NCBI GenBank assembly: GCA_017451385.1 | Contig: JAFSPS010000014.1 | Location: forward strand, 20,288 to 84,287 | Source of the DNA: Bacteroidales bacterium | Lineage (GTDB): Bacteria; Bacteroidota; Bacteroidia; Bacteroidales; P3 | Direction: 5' to 3' | DNA: 64,000 nucleotides | Shown: positions 31,401-40,257 of the stretch, one piece after another | How positions within the stretch are numbered: position 1 is the stretch's first letter | How the letters are laid out: each line of letters starts with the position of its first letter | Position numbers and translations under genes: made by a program | The notes under the pieces: model-generated | Told to the model about the DNA's origin: nothing | The model's database searches: none | The model's input: the letters and a program-made list of their open reading frames with translations, nothing else

Positions 31401-33216
31401 TCTCCGTGTAGGTCTGCCCCGTAGCCTCCCATGTATATGGGTCGCAGCTGCCAACGGGGACAACCACACGCCTATCAAACGACAGCGTGAGGTCGAGATA
31501 AACGGTGCTATCACAGCCATACTGTGTCTGTCCTGCATTCTTGGAATACATACCGCTCTCGGTATATGTCACTCCATTACCCTCTGGCAGAGCCCAAGTG
31601 TATGAGTTGGGCTGCATAACAACCACGGTGTCCTTTGGAGCAGGATGCACCGTCCAAACGATAGTAACGGGCGTAGAGCCACAGCCTACACGATTCTCAT
31701 ACATCGTGGCTGTGGTAATCACGGAGCCTGCCGCAGCACTCGACACCTCTGCTGGGATTGCCACAGCACGCGGACCATAGACAAGGACATTATCCACGCC
31801 CGAGCCAACACCACCATAGTTGTTGCTGGCAAACTGAATTTGATTATCGCCAGACGAAAGCATGGAGAGCGTAACATCCTTGCGTCGCCAACTGTCAATA
31901 TCCACCTGCCCAAGGTCCCAGATATACACAGGAGTGCCATTGACATTACCTACCACTGCAAATTCATTGATATAGTTTTCATATAGGCAGTCATAATAAT
32001 ATCCGTAGTAGTCACAGCTCTCTATAGTGAACACCTCGTTGTAGTAATAGAAAGAGAGTTTTGTCTGCGATGGGTCGTAAATATTGACCGTAGGACTGCT
32101 AAGGAACGATGCCCTGCTGTATGTGGACGAATATGAAGCGTCCGTGCCTTGCACAAAAGCCGAATAGCCTTGGTAGGCTGTCATATATTGCGATGGGTCT
32201 GCCCAGAGGCGGATGCGGTCGCCTACATAAAAGTCATTGACAGAACTGCCAGACGCATGAGTGGCTCCCCAACAGTCTATGCCGTCATTGAAGTCAGCAT
32301 AGAGAAGTGTGTCCATAAACGTGAAGTAGCCTGTCTGCCCCTCGCAGATATCGAAATATTGCACGTTCGAGCCTGTCGGGGTATTGTCAAGGATGGTCCA
32401 ATGGGTGCGTATTATCTGCTGCTGACAACCCACACGATAGACATATTCATCCGTCGTATAGTCGTTTGTGCCGCCAGGCAAAGCACTAACCTCAGCAGGT
32501 ATCAAGGTGCGCCGCGGCCCGTTGATTAATACATTATCAAAACCCATGCCTATACCACCTTCATTGACGTGAGAGAACATAAACTGCATATTGCCAGCCA
32601 CATCGCTACTTTCTAAAGTATATGACATCGGTTCCCAGATTCCGGGAGCATACCATTGCCGCGCACAGGTAATGCAGTTGTCATTCCATACACGCCTGCC
32701 ACTACCACCTTCGTAATAGACCAGCAGCCCCACCTCGTCATCAATCGTTAAAAGACCATACTCATCAGTGTATTCCCCATTCCATGCCACAAAGGAGACT
32801 GTAGTGCTCGTAGGTCTAAATACAGGTATATTGGGCGTGGTGAAACCTCCGATATACTGCAGTTTTGTGTCATCATCCATGTTCGAGAAATTCACATAGT
32901 CGTAGTCGTACTCCCACGCTGCGTAACTGCCACCTATAGGGGTCGCCGCCACAGTGTTGCAGTCACCGCGCAAACACAACTGCGTCCCCACGCTAAAACC
33001 ACTACCATTCAATGTGGGACGCACCGTCCAGCAAGAAGCATTGCCACTCTCAAAGTCCTCATAAAACAGAGTATCTATTCGTTCGTCCACATAGCCGGTC
33101 TGCCCCGCATTGATGGTCACATAGCGCTCTATAACACGCTGAGCCCTACCCTCCACGCTGAGACAGAACAAGAATGCAACTAACGATAAAACAATACTTT
33201 TTGCAATAGTTCGCAT
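28477..33216 (-). CDS. Giant repeat adhesin 3, T9SS type B C-terminus
   Basis: The ATG at 33216 gives 1579 residues starting MRTIAKSIVLSLVAFLFCLS, a signal peptide ending near GRAQ; the longer frame places it 35 residues inside. Two N-terminal modules (YEDFESGNASCW... and YADFNDGIDCW...) end in FDNVLINGPRR and VDNVLVYGPRA and resemble cleaved-adhesin/MAM jelly rolls. Then follow tandem CDS repeats, some with long identical words (QTYTESG, VQCTACNIYGGDSTTVL occurs twice), an Ig-like region, and a type B sorting domain (PTLFVPNMFTPF, YDRHGLLVF, WDGKHDGTVCQQGSYVYLIRY). It lies upstream of adhesin 2, 60-110 bases apart. Confidence 0.9.
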   Translation of the reverse strand: MRTIAKSIVLSLVAFLFCLSVEGRAQRVIERYVTINAGQTGYVDERIDTLFYEDFESGNASCWTVRPTLNGSGFSVGTQLCLRGDCNTVAATPIGGSYAAWEYDYDYVNFSNMDDDTKLQYIGGFTTPNIPVFRPTSTTVSFVAWNGEYTDEYGLLTIDDEVGLLVYYEGGSGRRVWNDNCITCARQWYAPGIWEPMSYTLESSDVAGNMQFMFSHVNEGGIGMGFDNVLINGPRRTLIPAEVSALPGGTNDYTTDEYVYRVGCQQQIIRTHWTILDNTPTGSNVQYFDICEGQTGYFTFMDTLLYADFNDGIDCWGATHASGSSVNDFYVGDRIRLWADPSQYMTAYQGYSAFVQGTDASYSSTYSRASFLSSPTVNIYDPSQTKLSFYYYNEVFTIESCDYYGYYYDCLYENYINEFAVVGNVNGTPVYIWDLGQVDIDSWRRKDVTLSMLSSGDNQIQFASNNYGGVGSGVDNVLVYGPRAVAIPAEVSSAAAGSVITTATMYENRVGCGSTPVTIVWTVHPAPKDTVVVMQPNSYTWALPEGNGVTYTESGMYSKNAGQTQYGCDSTVYLDLTLSFDRRVVVPVGSCDPYTWEATGQTYTESGRDSVQCTACNIYGGDSTTVLDYTRYPSYTDISDYMEDCEHLAFDGFTFTSDTVFSRTLTTVRSCDSVVTYTVHIKHTSSSTTTLTIPDSYTWALPEGNGQTYTESGIYSKSAGLNAEGCDSTAYLNLTISHDRRVEVPVTACGSYQWSETGATYTESGMDSVQCTACNIYGGDSTTVLVLTILPVYTDIRVDSIGCDTLLFNGVAYVVDAEAPVMLQTVVGACDSLVTYSLHIMPSYHVNDTMDACYEEGMTIPWRHTILPSGTTSGVYYLDTVSRYGCDSTFTLDLTLRGSTYVELGDTIVENDLPYAYDAWTFYNAVTDSVFQLTDIYGCDSLVAFTLMVYPNVEADAYATVCYSQLPYTWNGVTFYATSLGGEPSGDIMQQTTLLTTHGADSLRTMHLHVNPIYGLTFYDTVCDNMPFTFGDSTYTYTQGTDRTVRYSDTLATVNLCDSVVDMLLTVRPTYSTTSYDTAYSNLLPYRWFNLACESANTYQHREATVSGCDSMFYLHLAISPVTFLDTAVCSNRMPVTWHGIDFDVARTDTAFLATESGVDSLLLLNLRVLDTAATTDRREACDTLRWINGIVYSNDTDEPFVVRRAANGCDSVVHLSLAIHPSYSTEDSITACNTYTWVDGITYNESTAGEQYMLRSAYDCDSLVTLALHIGHSSYDEQMDSMCLGSSYRFRNRTLYGSGTYFDTLRTVDGCDSVTVLHLAALPTPLLEVAQSEDCDSNIYHITLTTDVNYVHWTAFPYDSRLDGHDTMRSVSLSPKSETTYTIYADYDSVPTCPATAVLSLAPLKRPVARMHVTPDYLSYDNNMIVATDVGYVYDSRHWYINGFMQETTSNTISQPISLDNDSAVVMLEVTEGFCKDSVKQVIYVHTPTLFVPNMFTPFLSYNKIFKAEGNGILEFHMFIYDRHGLLVFSSNDIEEGWDGKHDGTVCQQGSYVYLIRYRDTAKPNSYQEMTGSVLLVR

Positions 33217-33361
33217 ATATTTAGTAACTTTTTTCTTTTTAATATAATACACCACTGTATAGGCACAAAAAGTGCATACTACAAACTTTGCAAATATCAT
33301 CATTTTTTTGCAATAAAGCAAATTTGAGCTTAATCATCTATCTGACATGACATTATACCGC

Positions 33362-33396
33362 AAAAAAAGCAGGACATGACGGTTGTCATGTCCTGC
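33362..33396 (-). terminator. Terminator of the aldo/keto reductase-flavodoxin operon
   Basis: GCAGGACATGAC (33369-33380) and GTCATGTCCTGC (33385-33396) are perfect complements with a GGTT loop. On the minus strand the hairpin is followed by TTTTTTT (33368-33362). It lies just after the flavodoxin stop and before adhesin 3. Confidence 0.85.
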
Positions 33397-33429
33397 CGAA
33401 ATCCTTATCGCCTATTGGCGGTAAATAAC

Positions 33430-34059
33430 TCAATAGCCCATCTCTTTGAGCCACTTCTCAACACGATTGCGACCGCTGCGTACATCATGCCCTGCTATGG
33501 CAAAGCCCTGCACCACTGTCGCTTTGGGATAGGCACCCTTAAGGTCGCTCACCGTTGAGGCCAGTCCGCTACCTTCATGCGTAACAAAGGGGACTATGGT
33601 CTTGCCGCTGAGGTCGTTGTCGCGGAAGAAGGTGAACATGACGCGAGGATAGGTGCCCCACCATATAGGGCCGCCAATGAAGATTGTGTCGTACTGCGAG
33701 AGGTCGCCCACAGAACCCTTGTATGCAGGATATTCGTCGTTGTTCGCCTCCTGCTTAGCAACTTCTATCAACTTCATGTACGGCATGTCATAATCTTTCT
33801 CGCAGACAATCTCAAATTGGTCTGCTCCCGTCATCTCGCTGATATAGTCAGCCACAATCTTCGTGTTGCCAACCTCAATGTTCCCTACGCTGTAGTTCTC
33901 GCCAGCGTGGGAAAAGAATACCACTAAAGCTTTACTTTTCATATTGTTATTTTGTTTTGTTGTGTTATTACTATTTTGCGCGGTGCATCCTGATACCACG
34001 ACCATTGCCATCAATATGGCTAAAAGTGTTTTTATTTTCATGGCATATAGTTTTTTCAT
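33430..34059 (-). CDS. Flavodoxin-like lipoprotein
   Basis: 209 residues from the ATG at 34059; an alternative ATG at 34041 shortens the signal by six. The signal ends in the lipobox VSGC (MAMVVVSGCTAQ), then a Asn/Thr/Lys-rich linker, then a flavodoxin fold: ALVVFFSHAGENYSVGN (phosphate loop), TIFIGGPIWWGTYPRVMFTF (flavin-stacking WWG) and a conserved-looking C-terminal HDVRSGRNRVEKWL. Periplasmic, lipid-anchored flavodoxins of this kind (Flavodoxin_4-like) are common in Bacteroidales. It is the last gene of a three-gene operon with an aldo/keto reductase and an NTF2-like protein, 35 bases after the latter, and is followed by a strong terminator. Confidence 0.88.
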   Translation of the reverse strand: MKKLYAMKIKTLLAILMAMVVVSGCTAQNSNNTTKQNNNMKSKALVVFFSHAGENYSVGNIEVGNTKIVADYISEMTGADQFEIVCEKDYDMPYMKLIEVAKQEANNDEYPAYKGSVGDLSQYDTIFIGGPIWWGTYPRVMFTFFRDNDLSGKTIVPFVTHEGSGLASTVSDLKGAYPKATVVQGFAIAGHDVRSGRNRVEKWLKEMGY

Positions 34060-34094
34060 TGTGAGATTAGTATTCAACATAGCATGCAAGACCT

Positions 34095-34547
34095 TCAATA
34101 CATGGCAGCCCGCGACTCCGTCAATCGCCACCCTTCGACGCTACGCCTCAGTTTGAAGCGCAACAGCAATGGCCACGTGTGACAACTTCCACCAAAGACT
34201 GCCGCCGTAACACGACTACGCCCTGTCATCATCGCCTCATCACCATTCACCACGATTTCAATACTGTCGGTCTCTACATCATAGTAATTGAGCGTACCAT
34301 TGATGATTGCATTGATATACTCCTCCTTAGTCTGGCGCATACCTGTCATGTGATACAACACAAATTCATCATCGTGTATCTGATTCATCATATCGACATC
34401 TTTGTCAATCATAGCACGATACATCGTATGATATAATTCCTCAATTGCCTGCCTGTCTTCCGTCTGCGCCATCGTAACAAAAGGAGTGATTATTAGTAGT
34501 ATGATTACTGCCAGCGTCTTTTTAGCTCTTCCCACCTTGTGAAGCAT
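34095..34547 (-). CDS. Secreted NTF2-like/SnoaL-fold protein
   Basis: The ATG at 34547 gives 150 residues with a signal peptide (TLAVIILLIITPFVTMAQ). The mature part has the cone-fold pattern of the nuclear transport factor 2 superfamily: DRQAIEELYHTMYRAMIDKDVDMMNQIHDDEFVLYH, then TKEEYINAIINGTLNYY, then strands with VVNGDEAMMTGRSRV and WRLTESRA. Members bind small ligands or act as isomerases and dehydratases; the function cannot be told. The start is 5 bases after the aldo/keto reductase stop, so they are translated from one transcript. Confidence 0.8.
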   Translation of the reverse strand: MLHKVGRAKKTLAVIILLIITPFVTMAQTEDRQAIEELYHTMYRAMIDKDVDMMNQIHDDEFVLYHMTGMRQTKEEYINAIINGTLNYYDVETDSIEIVVNGDEAMMTGRSRVTAAVFGGSCHTWPLLLRFKLRRSVEGWRLTESRAAMY

Positions 34548-34552
34548 ATATA

Positions 34553-35542
34553 CTATTTGCCTAACACGGCATTCTCCTTCACCGCTCCGACAATCGTATG
34601 CGGACGATAGAGCTCTTCGAGGTAGGCTGCATCTTCTTCGCTCAACACAAGGTCCACGGCACGCACCGCAGCGTCGAAATGCTCTGCCTTTGTGGCGCCC
34701 ACTATGGGAGCAGCCACACCACGATGCAACAGCCATGCCAGCGACACCTCCGTCATCGTAACACCCATACGCTGCGCCACCTCAGCCACACGAGCAATAA
34801 TCTGCATGTCGTTCTCCATAGCATGGTCGTATTTATTACGCGATACATTATCGGTAGCACTGCGTTTGCTGTCGCCCTGCCATGAAGAGCGGGACAGGTG
34901 ACCGCCTGCCAGCGGCGAGTAGGGTATCAACGATACGCCATACTGCTGGCAGATGGGAATCATCTCGCGCTCATCCTCGCGATAGAGCAGGTTGTAGTGG
35001 TTCTGCATCGTGGCGAACTTGGTCCACCCATTGCGTTCCGCAGCCACTTGCATGTTGTGAAACTGATAGCCATACATGGCCGATGCTCCTATGGCGCGCA
35101 CCTTGCCAGCCAGCACCAGAGAGTGCAACGCCTCCATCGTCTCCTCGATAGGCGTATCGTAGTCGTAACGGTGTATCTGGTACAGGTCTAGGTAGTCGGT
35201 GCCCAGACGCTGCAATGTGCCATCTATCTCTCGCTGTATCGCTGCACGAGAGAGACGCCCATCGTTGAAATAGACTTTTGACGCGATAACCACCTTGTCG
35301 CGTGCCACACCTATGTTCTTCAGCGAACGCCCAAGATATTCCTCACTGGTGCCAAAAGAATAGACATTGGCAGTGTCGAAGAAATTGACACCAAGCTCTA
35401 TGGCATGACGCACCATGACCTCTGTCTCTTCAGCATTAAGTGTCCACTGGTGGAAGTCGGCAGTAGCCTTACCGTACGACATGCAGCCAACGCATATCCT
35501 TGACACCTCAATACCTGTTGTTCCAAGAGTTGTATATTTCAT
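34553..35542 (-). CDS. Aldo/keto reductase
   Basis: 329 residues from the ATG at 35542 (MKYTTLGTTGIEVSRICVGC). A TIM-barrel NADPH-dependent oxidoreductase: FFDTANVYSFGTSEEYLGRSL holds the catalytic Asp and Tyr, IASKVYF the Lys, DLYQIHRYD the His, and VGATKAEHFDAAVRAV near the C-terminus the cofactor-binding loop. It reduces aldehydes and ketones to alcohols in the cytoplasm; the substrate is unknown. It is the first gene of an operon with NTF2-like and flavodoxin lipoproteins, behind a palindromic operator-like site. Confidence 0.93.
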   Translation of the reverse strand: MKYTTLGTTGIEVSRICVGCMSYGKATADFHQWTLNAEETEVMVRHAIELGVNFFDTANVYSFGTSEEYLGRSLKNIGVARDKVVIASKVYFNDGRLSRAAIQREIDGTLQRLGTDYLDLYQIHRYDYDTPIEETMEALHSLVLAGKVRAIGASAMYGYQFHNMQVAAERNGWTKFATMQNHYNLLYREDEREMIPICQQYGVSLIPYSPLAGGHLSRSSWQGDSKRSATDNVSRNKYDHAMENDMQIIARVAEVAQRMGVTMTEVSLAWLLHRGVAAPIVGATKAEHFDAAVRAVDLVLSEEDAAYLEELYRPHTIVGAVKENAVLGK

Positions 35543-35571
35543 AATTAGTATAGATTGTTGATTACCAGACA

Positions 35572-35616
35572 AGAAAAAAAGCATAGACATCACCTCATAA
35601 TGTCTATGCAAAAATA
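35572..35616 (-). promoter_or_regulatory. Promoter with overlapping palindrome before the aldo/keto reductase operon
   Basis: On the minus strand TATTTTTG (35616-35609) matches the -7 box TAnnTTTG. It runs straight into a perfect 10-base inverted repeat, GCATAGACAT (35581-35590) and ATGTCTATGC (35600-35609), with a nine-base spacer. The repeat would span the start of transcription, as an operator does. Since TTTTTTTCTT follows on the minus strand, it could instead be a terminator for purM upstream or an attenuator. Confidence 0.5.
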
Positions 35617-35772
35617 TTATAATCTGCATTAACAACAGTTATACAAAAGTAGGTTATTCTTATACTTTTTCCCGTTTCTTCACAAAAAAATACGCATAAC
35701 CCACTCCGCTTTTTACGAAGCAAAAACACCTATCCAACAATATGATAGCGTTTTTTTTCTGTCGCTTACGTA

Positions 35773-36945
35773 TTACTGTTCATACACAAACTCGCCCTTA
35801 TCACTCTTTACCGTGACTTGGCGATGGTCGCAAGCCTCTACATGGCCTATGATGCGAGCATCGACATTGAAACTCTTAGAGATTTCTATGATACCCTGTG
35901 CCGTAGCCTCGTCAGTGTAGATTTCCATACGATGCCCCATATTGAACACTTTATACATCTCCTGCCATTCGGTATGGCTCTGTTCCTGAATCATGCGGAA
36001 GAGTGGTGGCACGGGGAAAAGATTGTCTTTCACCACATGCAAATCGTCAATGAAGTGCAGCACCTTAGTCTGTGCGCCGCCGCTGCAATGTATCATGCCG
36101 TCAATCTTGGGACGATACTCGTCGAGCACACGACGAATGATAGGGGCGTATGTACGTGTAGGAGAGAGGACCATGTGGCCGGCATCGACACCATCCACCT
36201 CCGTAGGGTCGATGAGTCGCTTGCCGCCGCAATAGACCACCTCCTGAGGCAGGCTGTGGTCATAACTCATGGGATAGTGTTCAGCATAGTATTTAGAGAA
36301 CACATCATGGCGTGCCGACGTCAGTCCGTTGCTACCCATACCGCCATTGTAGGTGCACTCATAGGTTGCCTGCCCGAAGGAGGCGAGACCAACGATGACA
36401 TTGCCAGCCTTGATATGAGCATTATCCACCACATCGGCACGACGCATACGAGCCGTGACGGTGCTGTCAACAATGATGGTGCGCACCAAGTCGCCCACAT
36501 CGGCAGTCTCGCCACCCGTGAGGTAGATGCCTACGCCGAGGTCGCGCATCTCCTGCAGAAACTCCTCGGTACCGTTGATGACGGCAGAAATGACCTCGCC
36601 GGGGATGAGCTGCTTATTTCGCCCTATGGTTGATGAAAGCAATATGTTATCTACGGCACCGACACAAAGCAAGTCGTCAAGGTTCATCACAACGGCATCA
36701 ATGGCTATACCTTTCCATACCGAGAGGTCGCCCGTCTCGCGCCAATAGAGGTAAGCCAAGGAGGATTTGGTGCCGGCACCGTCAGCATGCATGATATTGC
36801 AGTAGGCGGCATCGCCTCCCAACGTGTCGGGGATAATTTTACAAAATGCCTTGGGGAAAAGGCCTTTATCAATATTTTTTATAGCGTTATGCACATCCTC
36901 CTTGGAGGCGGAGACGCCGCGCAGATTATATTTGAGTGTGGACAT
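35773..36945 (-). CDS. purM: Phosphoribosylformylglycinamidine cyclo-ligase
   Basis: Converts FGAM to AIR with ATP, step 5 of purine synthesis, in the cytoplasm. The ATG at 36945 (MSTLKYNLRGVSASKEDVH) gives 390 residues, the size of Bacteroidota PurM, which is longer than the E. coli form. Family features are HADGAGTKSSLAYLYW, AIDAVVMNLDDLLCVGA, YLTGGETADVGDLV and the C-terminal HCSGGAQTK and FNMGHRMEIY segments. The remaining upstream open frame has no support. It has no purine genes beside it here. Confidence 0.95.
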   Translation of the reverse strand: MSTLKYNLRGVSASKEDVHNAIKNIDKGLFPKAFCKIIPDTLGGDAAYCNIMHADGAGTKSSLAYLYWRETGDLSVWKGIAIDAVVMNLDDLLCVGAVDNILLSSTIGRNKQLIPGEVISAVINGTEEFLQEMRDLGVGIYLTGGETADVGDLVRTIIVDSTVTARMRRADVVDNAHIKAGNVIVGLASFGQATYECTYNGGMGSNGLTSARHDVFSKYYAEHYPMSYDHSLPQEVVYCGGKRLIDPTEVDGVDAGHMVLSPTRTYAPIIRRVLDEYRPKIDGMIHCSGGAQTKVLHFIDDLHVVKDNLFPVPPLFRMIQEQSHTEWQEMYKVFNMGHRMEIYTDEATAQGIIEISKSFNVDARIIGHVEACDHRQVTVKSDKGEFVYEQ

Positions 36946-37012
36946 TTTGTTGTTTTTATATGTATTTATTTTCGTTATTGTCATTCGAAGTCTTCTTAAA
37001 TTGTGTCTCCCC

Positions 37013-40000
37013 CTATCTAAGCACCAGAAGACGTGCTGCCAGCATCCTGCCGTCGGAAAGGACGAGTCGGGCATGGTAGAGCCCTGACGGAAGCGAGAGC
37101 GGCAAAAGCACTTCACTGCTACTGAAGGCGAACGATGCAACCTGACGGCCAAAGGCATCATAGACCATAAGGTTTGCTCCTCTCGCCGTCATGGGCATGC
37201 CCTCAAGCATCACCCGCAGCGGAGCACCCACCTTGACCGGATTGGGCGAAAACGTAAGAGACGCATCTTCTTGTCCCACCGATGCAATGCCATAGCTACC
37301 CACGCATATAACATTGGAACTCAGCCATACTTCGAGCTGTTCGTCAACAGCAGCCTCGGCATTGTAGCACCCATTGAGAGCTGCTCCCGATACCGTCTGA
37401 TAGCTGTCGCCCGTGGCATTTGCTATCAATTCGCCATCCTTATACCACCGGTAGCCATAATAGTCCACGCGTTGCTCGTTTTCACCGTATGGGTAGTGGT
37501 TTATCAGCAGCAGGCGGTCGTCATGGCTGAAAATCTCAGGGCTTGGCATGTCCGTAATCATAAGGTGCAATACAAGGATGCTGTCGCAGCCGCTGGCAGA
37601 TGTATATCTTTTGCTATATTCGCCCGATTGCGAATAGGCCTCGCCTTGCCAGAAGAACACATCGGTAGTGAACGCCTCGGTATGAAAATACTGTATCGTA
37701 TCTATATTGATAAACACATGGTTGATGCTGTCGCACCCGTTGGCAAGATGAAGCGTATCAGCAAAAGAGGCGCTATGGTCATATACATGCTGGTCTGCTC
37801 CCCAAATGAGTATGCCGCAAGCATGTGTGTCTATTACGTTGTGTACCGCATGGTTGATGACAATGTGCATCGTCTTTATGCTGTCGCAGCCACCGTCAAG
37901 ATGCACACTGTCAACCACATCTGTTGTGGCTATATATGTGGTGCCTCGCCACGAGACGCTGCTGCAAGCTGTTAGCGTGGAGTCTGCCCGTCCCCCCAGC
38001 ACGCGCACCGTGAGCCGTGTGATGTCACTACATCCAGTGGCATTAAGCTCCGAGAAGCGAGCGTTATATACCGACCGGTCATATACTATACCGTTGTAAG
38101 TCAACGACTCACACACCACAGTATCTATCACGCGCTCATGGTCGAAGCCCACAGCAAGGACGAGTGTGCGCTCAAGACGACACCCGTAATCCGTTGTGTC
38201 GAGCGTGATGATGGTGGTATCGTATGTCATAGTACGCCCACCCCACATGTACTGGTTGCAAGCGTGAAGGCTGTCGCGATATGCGCTGTCTTGATAGACA
38301 CGCAACATCAGCGTCTCGGCATAGGTGCACCCATAGTCGTCGGTGAAGAGCGAGGTCAACACGGTATCGCGCTCCAGCAGGACGCTGTCGTGGTAACGAT
38401 ATGGTCCACAGGAGCGCGCACTGACAGTCGTCTGCCTACCACTATAGCCTATCGAAAGAACTATCAGCGTAGTGCTGTCGCACCCCTCGGCAGTAGTAGT
38501 GAGCGTGCTATCTACCAGCGTTGTTCCTACATATATATGACCAGCGTAATAAGCACTGTCGCATGCCTTTATGGTGTCCGTAGCCCTTATGTGGCCACGC
38601 AGCGCAAGATGCAGAATCACTACGCTGTCGCAACCGTCAACATTGAGCGTATCATAATGAGCCGTATCAGTAGAATGAACATACAAACGCCCATGCCATA
38701 TATAGTGACCGCACCCCACGGCATCCTCCGTTGCCGCTGTCGATTGGCGGATAATGATTGCCATTGTCACCACACTGTCACATCCTTCAGGTGTTGTGAA
38801 AGTGTGGGATGCCGATGTAGATAAGCGATAGGTACTGTCGCACCAGATAAGGCTGTCGCACGCATCAGCAACATGTTGCGTCGCACTGTTGTGTCCCACA
38901 TGCAAGTGCAACACTTCCATTCCATGACATTCAGCGTCGTTGATGATGAAGGTGTCCACCGTCGAGGCAGCATAGAGACTGTCATGCCACAACAATCCGT
39001 CGCACACAGTAGTATCAAGAAGTGTAGTGTCTGAATGATACAGTGTTAGATAGAGTGTAGATAGGCTGTCGCACCCTTCTGTGTTGAGGGCGTGATACTC
39101 GTAGATAGTAGAGACCATGAAAACACTGTCGTGCCACTGGTAACTGTCGCACGCCTCTACGGTATGAGTTGCCGTACTGCTATGGCGCACATAGACAGTA
39201 AGATGTTCAACGCTGTCGCAACCGTCGCGATTGGTAGAGGCAAATGGCACATTGCTGACGCTTCGCGTGAAGAGGTTTGCATGCCACGCCAGCGAGTCGC
39301 ACACGGAGGTGTCTATCCATCGCTCGCTACTGTGACGCAGCGTGAGGTGCAGCGTCTCGGTGTAGAGGCACCCCTCGGACGTTGGCGGCAGGGTGTCAAT
39401 ATGGGTACCTGCATGTAGGTACAGACTATCATGCCACCTATAGAAGTCGCACGCCGTAGCGGTATCATGGTCGTGGCGACTGTCGTTGATAGTCAGCTGC
39501 AACTGCAATACGCTGTCGCATCCGTTGGCGGCTTTGATGACATGGGTATGAAGGCCTTGCTCTGTGCGCATCTGCCCGCGCCACATGAGGCTGTCGCACG
39601 CTGTTGCCAGCGTGTCGCGGTATGAGCTATAGAGAATCGTGATATGCAGGTGTATGTTGCTGTCGCAGCCATCCCGATTGGTGAGGGGCATAGCCGTGTA
39701 GTTCTGCGATGTAGTGAATATGGCGTTCTCCCAACGGTAGCTGTCGCAGGCAGTGATATTGGTATCGTAGTCGTTAGAATAACGCAGGCGGAGACGCAGG
39801 TGCAACACGCTGTCACAACCTTCTGCCGTTCTGCCAAGCGTGAGCAGGCTATCAGTGTCATGCTCGTAGGCAGAGCCGAAAAGCCATAGGCGGTCGCATA
39901 CCGAGGTGTCAAGGTAGCGGTGCACCGAGTGAGACACCACGACACGTGCCACCACGATGCTGTCGCATCCATCGGCAGCCTCGAGGGTGTCCATGAGGTT

Positions 40001-40141
40001 ATTGCGCGAAGCATAGTGCCATGCGCCGTTCCATGCCACACTGTCGCACCCTTCGCGAGTGACGAAGTCGTAATGCTCACACTGCGCCATAGCGATATGG
40101 GCAACAAGAAGCATTAGAACAAGCGTGGCAACTTTTCTCAT
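37013..40141 (-). CDS. Giant repeat adhesin 4, T9SS type A sorting domain
   Basis: 1042 residues starting MRKVATLVLMLLVAHIAMAQ, a signal peptide. Unlike adhesins 1 and 3 it has no jelly-roll modules: the repeats start at once and number about 16-17, each about 51 residues, with the pattern CDSYxWxxxxY...GCDSxxxLxLxIxxS. Within a repeat the two Cys are about 28 residues apart, which suggests one disulfide each. Then comes the HYPYGENEQRVDYYGYRWYK domain shared with adhesin 1, and a type A sorting domain (FSPNPVKVG, VYDAFGRQVAS, AARLLVLR end). Surface anchoring through T9SS is expected. Confidence 0.9.
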   Translation of the reverse strand: MRKVATLVLMLLVAHIAMAQCEHYDFVTREGCDSVAWNGAWHYASRNNLMDTLEAADGCDSIVVARVVVSHSVHRYLDTSVCDRLWLFGSAYEHDTDSLLTLGRTAEGCDSVLHLRLRLRYSNDYDTNITACDSYRWENAIFTTSQNYTAMPLTNRDGCDSNIHLHITILYSSYRDTLATACDSLMWRGQMRTEQGLHTHVIKAANGCDSVLQLQLTINDSRHDHDTATACDFYRWHDSLYLHAGTHIDTLPPTSEGCLYTETLHLTLRHSSERWIDTSVCDSLAWHANLFTRSVSNVPFASTNRDGCDSVEHLTVYVRHSSTATHTVEACDSYQWHDSVFMVSTIYEYHALNTEGCDSLSTLYLTLYHSDTTLLDTTVCDGLLWHDSLYAASTVDTFIINDAECHGMEVLHLHVGHNSATQHVADACDSLIWCDSTYRLSTSASHTFTTPEGCDSVVTMAIIIRQSTAATEDAVGCGHYIWHGRLYVHSTDTAHYDTLNVDGCDSVVILHLALRGHIRATDTIKACDSAYYAGHIYVGTTLVDSTLTTTAEGCDSTTLIVLSIGYSGRQTTVSARSCGPYRYHDSVLLERDTVLTSLFTDDYGCTYAETLMLRVYQDSAYRDSLHACNQYMWGGRTMTYDTTIITLDTTDYGCRLERTLVLAVGFDHERVIDTVVCESLTYNGIVYDRSVYNARFSELNATGCSDITRLTVRVLGGRADSTLTACSSVSWRGTTYIATTDVVDSVHLDGGCDSIKTMHIVINHAVHNVIDTHACGILIWGADQHVYDHSASFADTLHLANGCDSINHVFINIDTIQYFHTEAFTTDVFFWQGEAYSQSGEYSKRYTSASGCDSILVLHLMITDMPSPEIFSHDDRLLLINHYPYGENEQRVDYYGYRWYKDGELIANATGDSYQTVSGAALNGCYNAEAAVDEQLEVWLSSNVICVGSYGIASVGQEDASLTFSPNPVKVGAPLRVMLEGMPMTARGANLMVYDAFGRQVASFAFSSSEVLLPLSLPSGLYHARLVLSDGRMLAARLLVLR

Positions 40142-40174
40142 AACATACTAACATACCGCCCATTATGCCATTCC

Positions 40175-40233
40175 TACTATATATAGTAATAGCATAACAA
40201 GCATCTGCAAAATAAACATTTTTTTGCAGATGC
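40175..40233. promoter_or_regulatory. Palindrome and hairpin between RNase Z and adhesin 4
   Basis: TACTATATATAGTA (40175-40188) is a perfect 14-base palindrome just upstream of the adhesin 4 ATG. GCATCTGCAAAA (40201-40212) pairs with TTTTTTGCAGATGC (40220-40233). The hairpin may end the RNase Z transcript, although it has no strong T-run after it on the minus strand; the palindrome may be an operator of adhesin 4. Confidence 0.35.
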
Positions 40234-40257
40234 GAGGCAAAAATGTTTTTCAAAGCA

